NCBI GenBank assembly: GCA_016707585.1
Contig: JADJHL010000007.1
Coordinates: 1 to 43,365 of the forward strand
Reading direction: 5' to 3'
Length of the DNA stretch: 43,365 nt
Source: Ignavibacteriales bacterium
Lineage (GTDB): Bacteria > Bacteroidota > Ignavibacteria > Ignavibacteriales > Ignavibacteriaceae
The notes beneath the pieces were generated by a model. It had not been told where the DNA came from, ran no database searches, and was given only the letters and a program-made list of their open reading frames with translations. Shown piece after piece: positions 41,296 through 43,365 of the stretch. A program made the position numbers and the translations under genes. Position 1 is the first letter of the stretch; every line of letters starts with the position of its first letter.

Positions 41296-41934
41296 TTAAA
41301 AAATCTTTGAATAATTTTCCCACATTCTAATATCTATCTGTTTTTGTTGAACCAAATCATCATATGCTAGTGATTTGGCTAATCTAACTAGAAGCGCCAC
41401 TCCATCATCTTTTAGATCAGTAATAAATTCTTCATAAAGAGTTGTTGTGTTAAAGAAATGAAAATCAATTTCATTTAAATATTCTCTAATAATTCTTAAA
41501 GAATCTTCAACGTTTTGTATGGCAATTCCATATTCTGATTTGTTATTTATAGAATCTAGATCTCTATGTGCAACAAATTTATTTCTTCTATTTCTAAAAA
41601 GAGATGAGTTTGCTTGAAGTTTTTCTAAAATTAATGAAAGTTTTTTATAGAATTCATCTGGAATTTCTTCTTTTAGAAGTTCGAACAAATAATAAAAACT
41701 AAAGTTCTTATATTTTCCATAATCAGCAGGATCGGTAAGTTTGCTTATCTGAAGAGTTATATAATCAAGAAACAAATCCTGAAATAAAATAAAAAAAGAT
41801 GGTGTCGTTTTATTAATTAATTCTATTCTAGATTCATTCGTTCCAAGCAGTTGCCTATATACAATCCAGTAATAATGACAACGAGTTACTTCGTATTTAA
41901 GTTTATCAAAGACTTCTTTTATGTTTTCATTCAT
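41296..41934 (-). CDS. HEPN/AbiU2-like protein
   Basis: 212 residues, all helical. LFRNRRNKFVAHRDLDS holds an R-N-x4-H arrangement (RNKFVAH), the catalytic mark of HEPN ribonucleases, and LFLDYITLQISKLTDPADYG before it fits the AbiU2-like HEPN family. HEPN proteins commonly serve in toxin-antitoxin and phage-defence systems; AbiU2 was named from an abortive infection locus. No nucleotidyltransferase partner (MNT) is visible. The stop follows an A6/T6 run; deleting one base would add SKIFKEPLGHNEMLN and end near 41238. Confidence 0.7.
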   Translation of the reverse strand: MNENIKEVFDKLKYEVTRCHYYWIVYRQLLGTNESRIELINKTTPSFFILFQDLFLDYITLQISKLTDPADYGKYKNFSFYYLFELLKEEIPDEFYKKLSLILEKLQANSSLFRNRRNKFVAHRDLDSINNKSEYGIAIQNVEDSLRIIREYLNEIDFHFFNTTTLYEEFITDLKDDGVALLVRLAKSLAYDDLVQQKQIDIRMWENYSKIF

Positions 41935-41965
41935 ACTATGAATTTTTAAAATAAATATTTCATTA

Positions 41966-43365
41966 TTATCTTCTAAACGTAGAAGGTTCTATGAATAGAA
42001 TGTTGGGCGGTTGGTAATCAATAATATACTTTCCATCTGGCGTAACAAAGAAATCATAGCTATAACCATAAAGTCCCGCCTGAGATGACATCGTGTTTTG
42101 CAATAAATCTACTACCCAAATATCTCTATCATAGATAACATAAATATAATACTCTTCACCATTTAGATAAGTAAAATCGAATTGTCTTCCCAAAATCGCA
42201 TTAGACGGGGAATGATTAACAATATTTCCTAAACTGTTAAATAAGTAAATGCCTTCATTTCCATAAATAGCCAGCAAATTATTTTTTCTATTCCCTCTTA
42301 CAGAATGCTGCGCTTGTCTCCCGAAATATTCTGTAAAGGTATTGGCGACAGGATCATAAATACTAAAAATACCATTGCCCTGTTGCTCGACCAATGCCAG
42401 ATGACTATTGTTATTAAAGCTATATGCTATAAACCAATTAAATGTTTCCGGACTATAAAATGGATGTACATAAATAGAATCGTTGTCTCTACTATCTATT
42501 ACCTGTACAGAAAATGGTCCAGAAGCTGAAAGTGGCAGTGCTGTAACTATTCCCACTCCATTAGATGCAAAAGCAATTGAAATTGGATGCTTAGGGGTAT
42601 AAACTGGGTTTCCTGTTTCGATCAAAGGAATGTTTCTCAGCACTTGACCACTGCTCGGATCAACACAAATAACCCTCGATTCTTCAAAAGATGCGATATA
42701 GACTTTACCATTATAGGGATTATATGTTGCATCTTTAATTAAAAAAGGAATTGGAATGTTCTTTTTCAATGAAAGTGTAGATACATCATAAACCAGCAAG
42801 GCATTAGGATTAGTTTGAGCCAAATATAGAGTTGAACCATCTGATGATAAGAACATTTTAACTAAACTTGAGGACGAGTTTAATAAATCAATCTTCTCAT
42901 AATATGTCCTAAATACTATTGTTGTATCTAAATAGTTTGATGCCGAATCAGAAAATATTATTCTTAGTGGATATTCAAGTCCAGCTAAAAATTGATAGGT
43001 GGTAATACCAATTGTTTTACGATCTGGATAGTAACTATATTGGAAATCAGAACTGATCGTCGATAAAAGAAATTGTGCACTTATTGAGGAAATTGATTCA
43101 TCCATAATAAATTTTATTGCTCTATCAATTGGAACCGATTTTTCATTCTGTTGAATTGATGAAAATAACATTTTGGGTGGGATGTTATCATGGATTATGG
43201 AAAAAACTATAGTATCGCTATTACGATTGTAATTATCTTGTGCATAAACAATTAATTTATTTAATGTGTTTTTCTTAAACGTATACCAGAATGAAAAAGT
43301 ACTATCATTTATTTTCTGCTTAACAATCTTTTCACCACCCTCGCAAATGATAAAACTGTAATTTT
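41966..43365 (-). CDS. Beta-propeller (YVTN-type) cell-surface protein, 5' end beyond the window
   Basis: The frame is open to the right edge, so the N-terminus is missing; at least 466 residues are seen. An ATG at 43171 is internal to the open frame (sequence upstream, such as NKLIVYAQDNYNRNSDTIV, remains coding). Repeats such as MFLSSDGSTLYLAQTNPNAL.VYDVSTLSL and ATYNPYNGKVYIASFEESRV.CVDPSSGQVL are YVTN/40-residue beta-propeller blades covering about 1.1 kb. The upstream part looks like an Ig or cadherin-like fold. No T9SS tail is present at the C-terminus (ends IEPSTFRR). Probably exported; the signal would be beyond 43365. Confidence 0.8.
   Translation of the reverse strand, partial: NYSFIICEGGEKIVKQKINDSTFSFWYTFKKNTLNKLIVYAQDNYNRNSDTIVFSIIHDNIPPKMLFSSIQQNEKSVPIDRAIKFIMDESISSISAQFLLSTISSDFQYSYYPDRKTIGITTYQFLAGLEYPLRIIFSDSASNYLDTTIVFRTYYEKIDLLNSSSSLVKMFLSSDGSTLYLAQTNPNALLVYDVSTLSLKKNIPIPFLIKDATYNPYNGKVYIASFEESRVICVDPSSGQVLRNIPLIETGNPVYTPKHPISIAFASNGVGIVTALPLSASGPFSVQVIDSRDNDSIYVHPFYSPETFNWFIAYSFNNNSHLALVEQQGNGIFSIYDPVANTFTEYFGRQAQHSVRGNRKNNLLAIYGNEGIYLFNSLGNIVNHSPSNAILGRQFDFTYLNGEEYYIYVIYDRDIWVVDLLQNTMSSQAGLYGYSYDFFVTPDGKYIIDYQPPNILFIEPSTFRR

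Noticed and set aside
43171..43171. ATG 43171 as start of the right-edge gene
   Set aside because: The same frame stays open with coding character to the window edge, so this Met is internal.
1..43365. tRNA, rRNA or riboswitch genes
   Set aside because: No T-loop-like GGTTCGA, no rRNA-like tract and no recognisable cobalamin or other riboswitch core, including upstream of cobO and the TonB receptor.

Overview
The window reads as a low-GC chromosome segment from the Bacteroidota/Chlorobi superphylum, most likely an Ignavibacteria-type organism. The support is a type IX secretion C-terminal sorting domain ending the protein at 9246-10946, a TonB receptor with an N-terminal carboxypeptidase-like domain, a long-form IspG, TAnnTTTG-like promoter boxes, and a T9SS/lipoprotein-rich gene set. 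This assignment is an inference from gene content; no rRNA or tRNA gene is visible. Both window edges cut through genes.

Layout. 1-9.2 kb: a broken Nif3-like gene, ispG (-), then dnaG, recQ, a 2x[4Fe-4S] ferredoxin, a four-helix-bundle (S23/IVP) gene inside its own inverted repeats, and an archaeal-type geranylgeranyl reductase. 9.2-15 kb: a secreted Ycf48-repeat protein with a T9SS tail, a TonB-dependent receptor (-), and a frameshifted PAS histidine kinase with a degenerate receiver. 15-20 kb: a compact + strand run of ugd, NusG-like factor, YhaM-type nuclease, TPR protein, class III sirtuin (frameshifted) and GNAT. 20-28.9 kb: GlsB-type membrane protein, Tat-exported metallo-hydrolase, cobO, mitochondrial-type citrate synthase, beta-CASP nuclease coupled to a lipoprotein, a candidate restriction endonuclease and DNA methyltransferase, and L-2-hydroxyglutarate oxidase. 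29-37.7 kb: small membrane protein plus YceI, LOG-family protein, C1B peptidase, GT39-like membrane glycosyltransferase, gatE, a Bro-N remnant, gatD, and a second lipoprotein paralogous to the first. 37.7-43.4 kb: a REP-associated transposase embedded in five palindromic repeats, ettA, two hypothetical genes (one HEPN/AbiU2-like), and the C-terminal part of a beta-propeller surface protein.

Most striking points: (1) a complete archaeal-type GatD/GatE pair in a bacterium, with a Bro-N gene remnant lying between the subunits and a glycosyltransferase gene separated from gatE by a perfect 23-bp direct repeat that contains the gatE start codon; (2) a 453-bp unit with exact inverted ends around an S23/IVP four-helix-bundle gene; (3) a RAYT transposase with two-hairpin composite REP elements ending in GACCT; (4) a methyltransferase next to an unrecognised protein with a PD-(D/E)xK-like D-x8-DHK arrangement; (5) a palindromic repeat read through in frame at the start of a sirtuin gene. 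Several genes are broken only by one-base changes in A/T homopolymers, so sequencing error must be separated from true decay before calling pseudogenes.

Intergenic DNA is short and rich in imperfect hairpin repeats of at least two families; I saw no CRISPR array, tRNA, rRNA, prophage module or replication origin.
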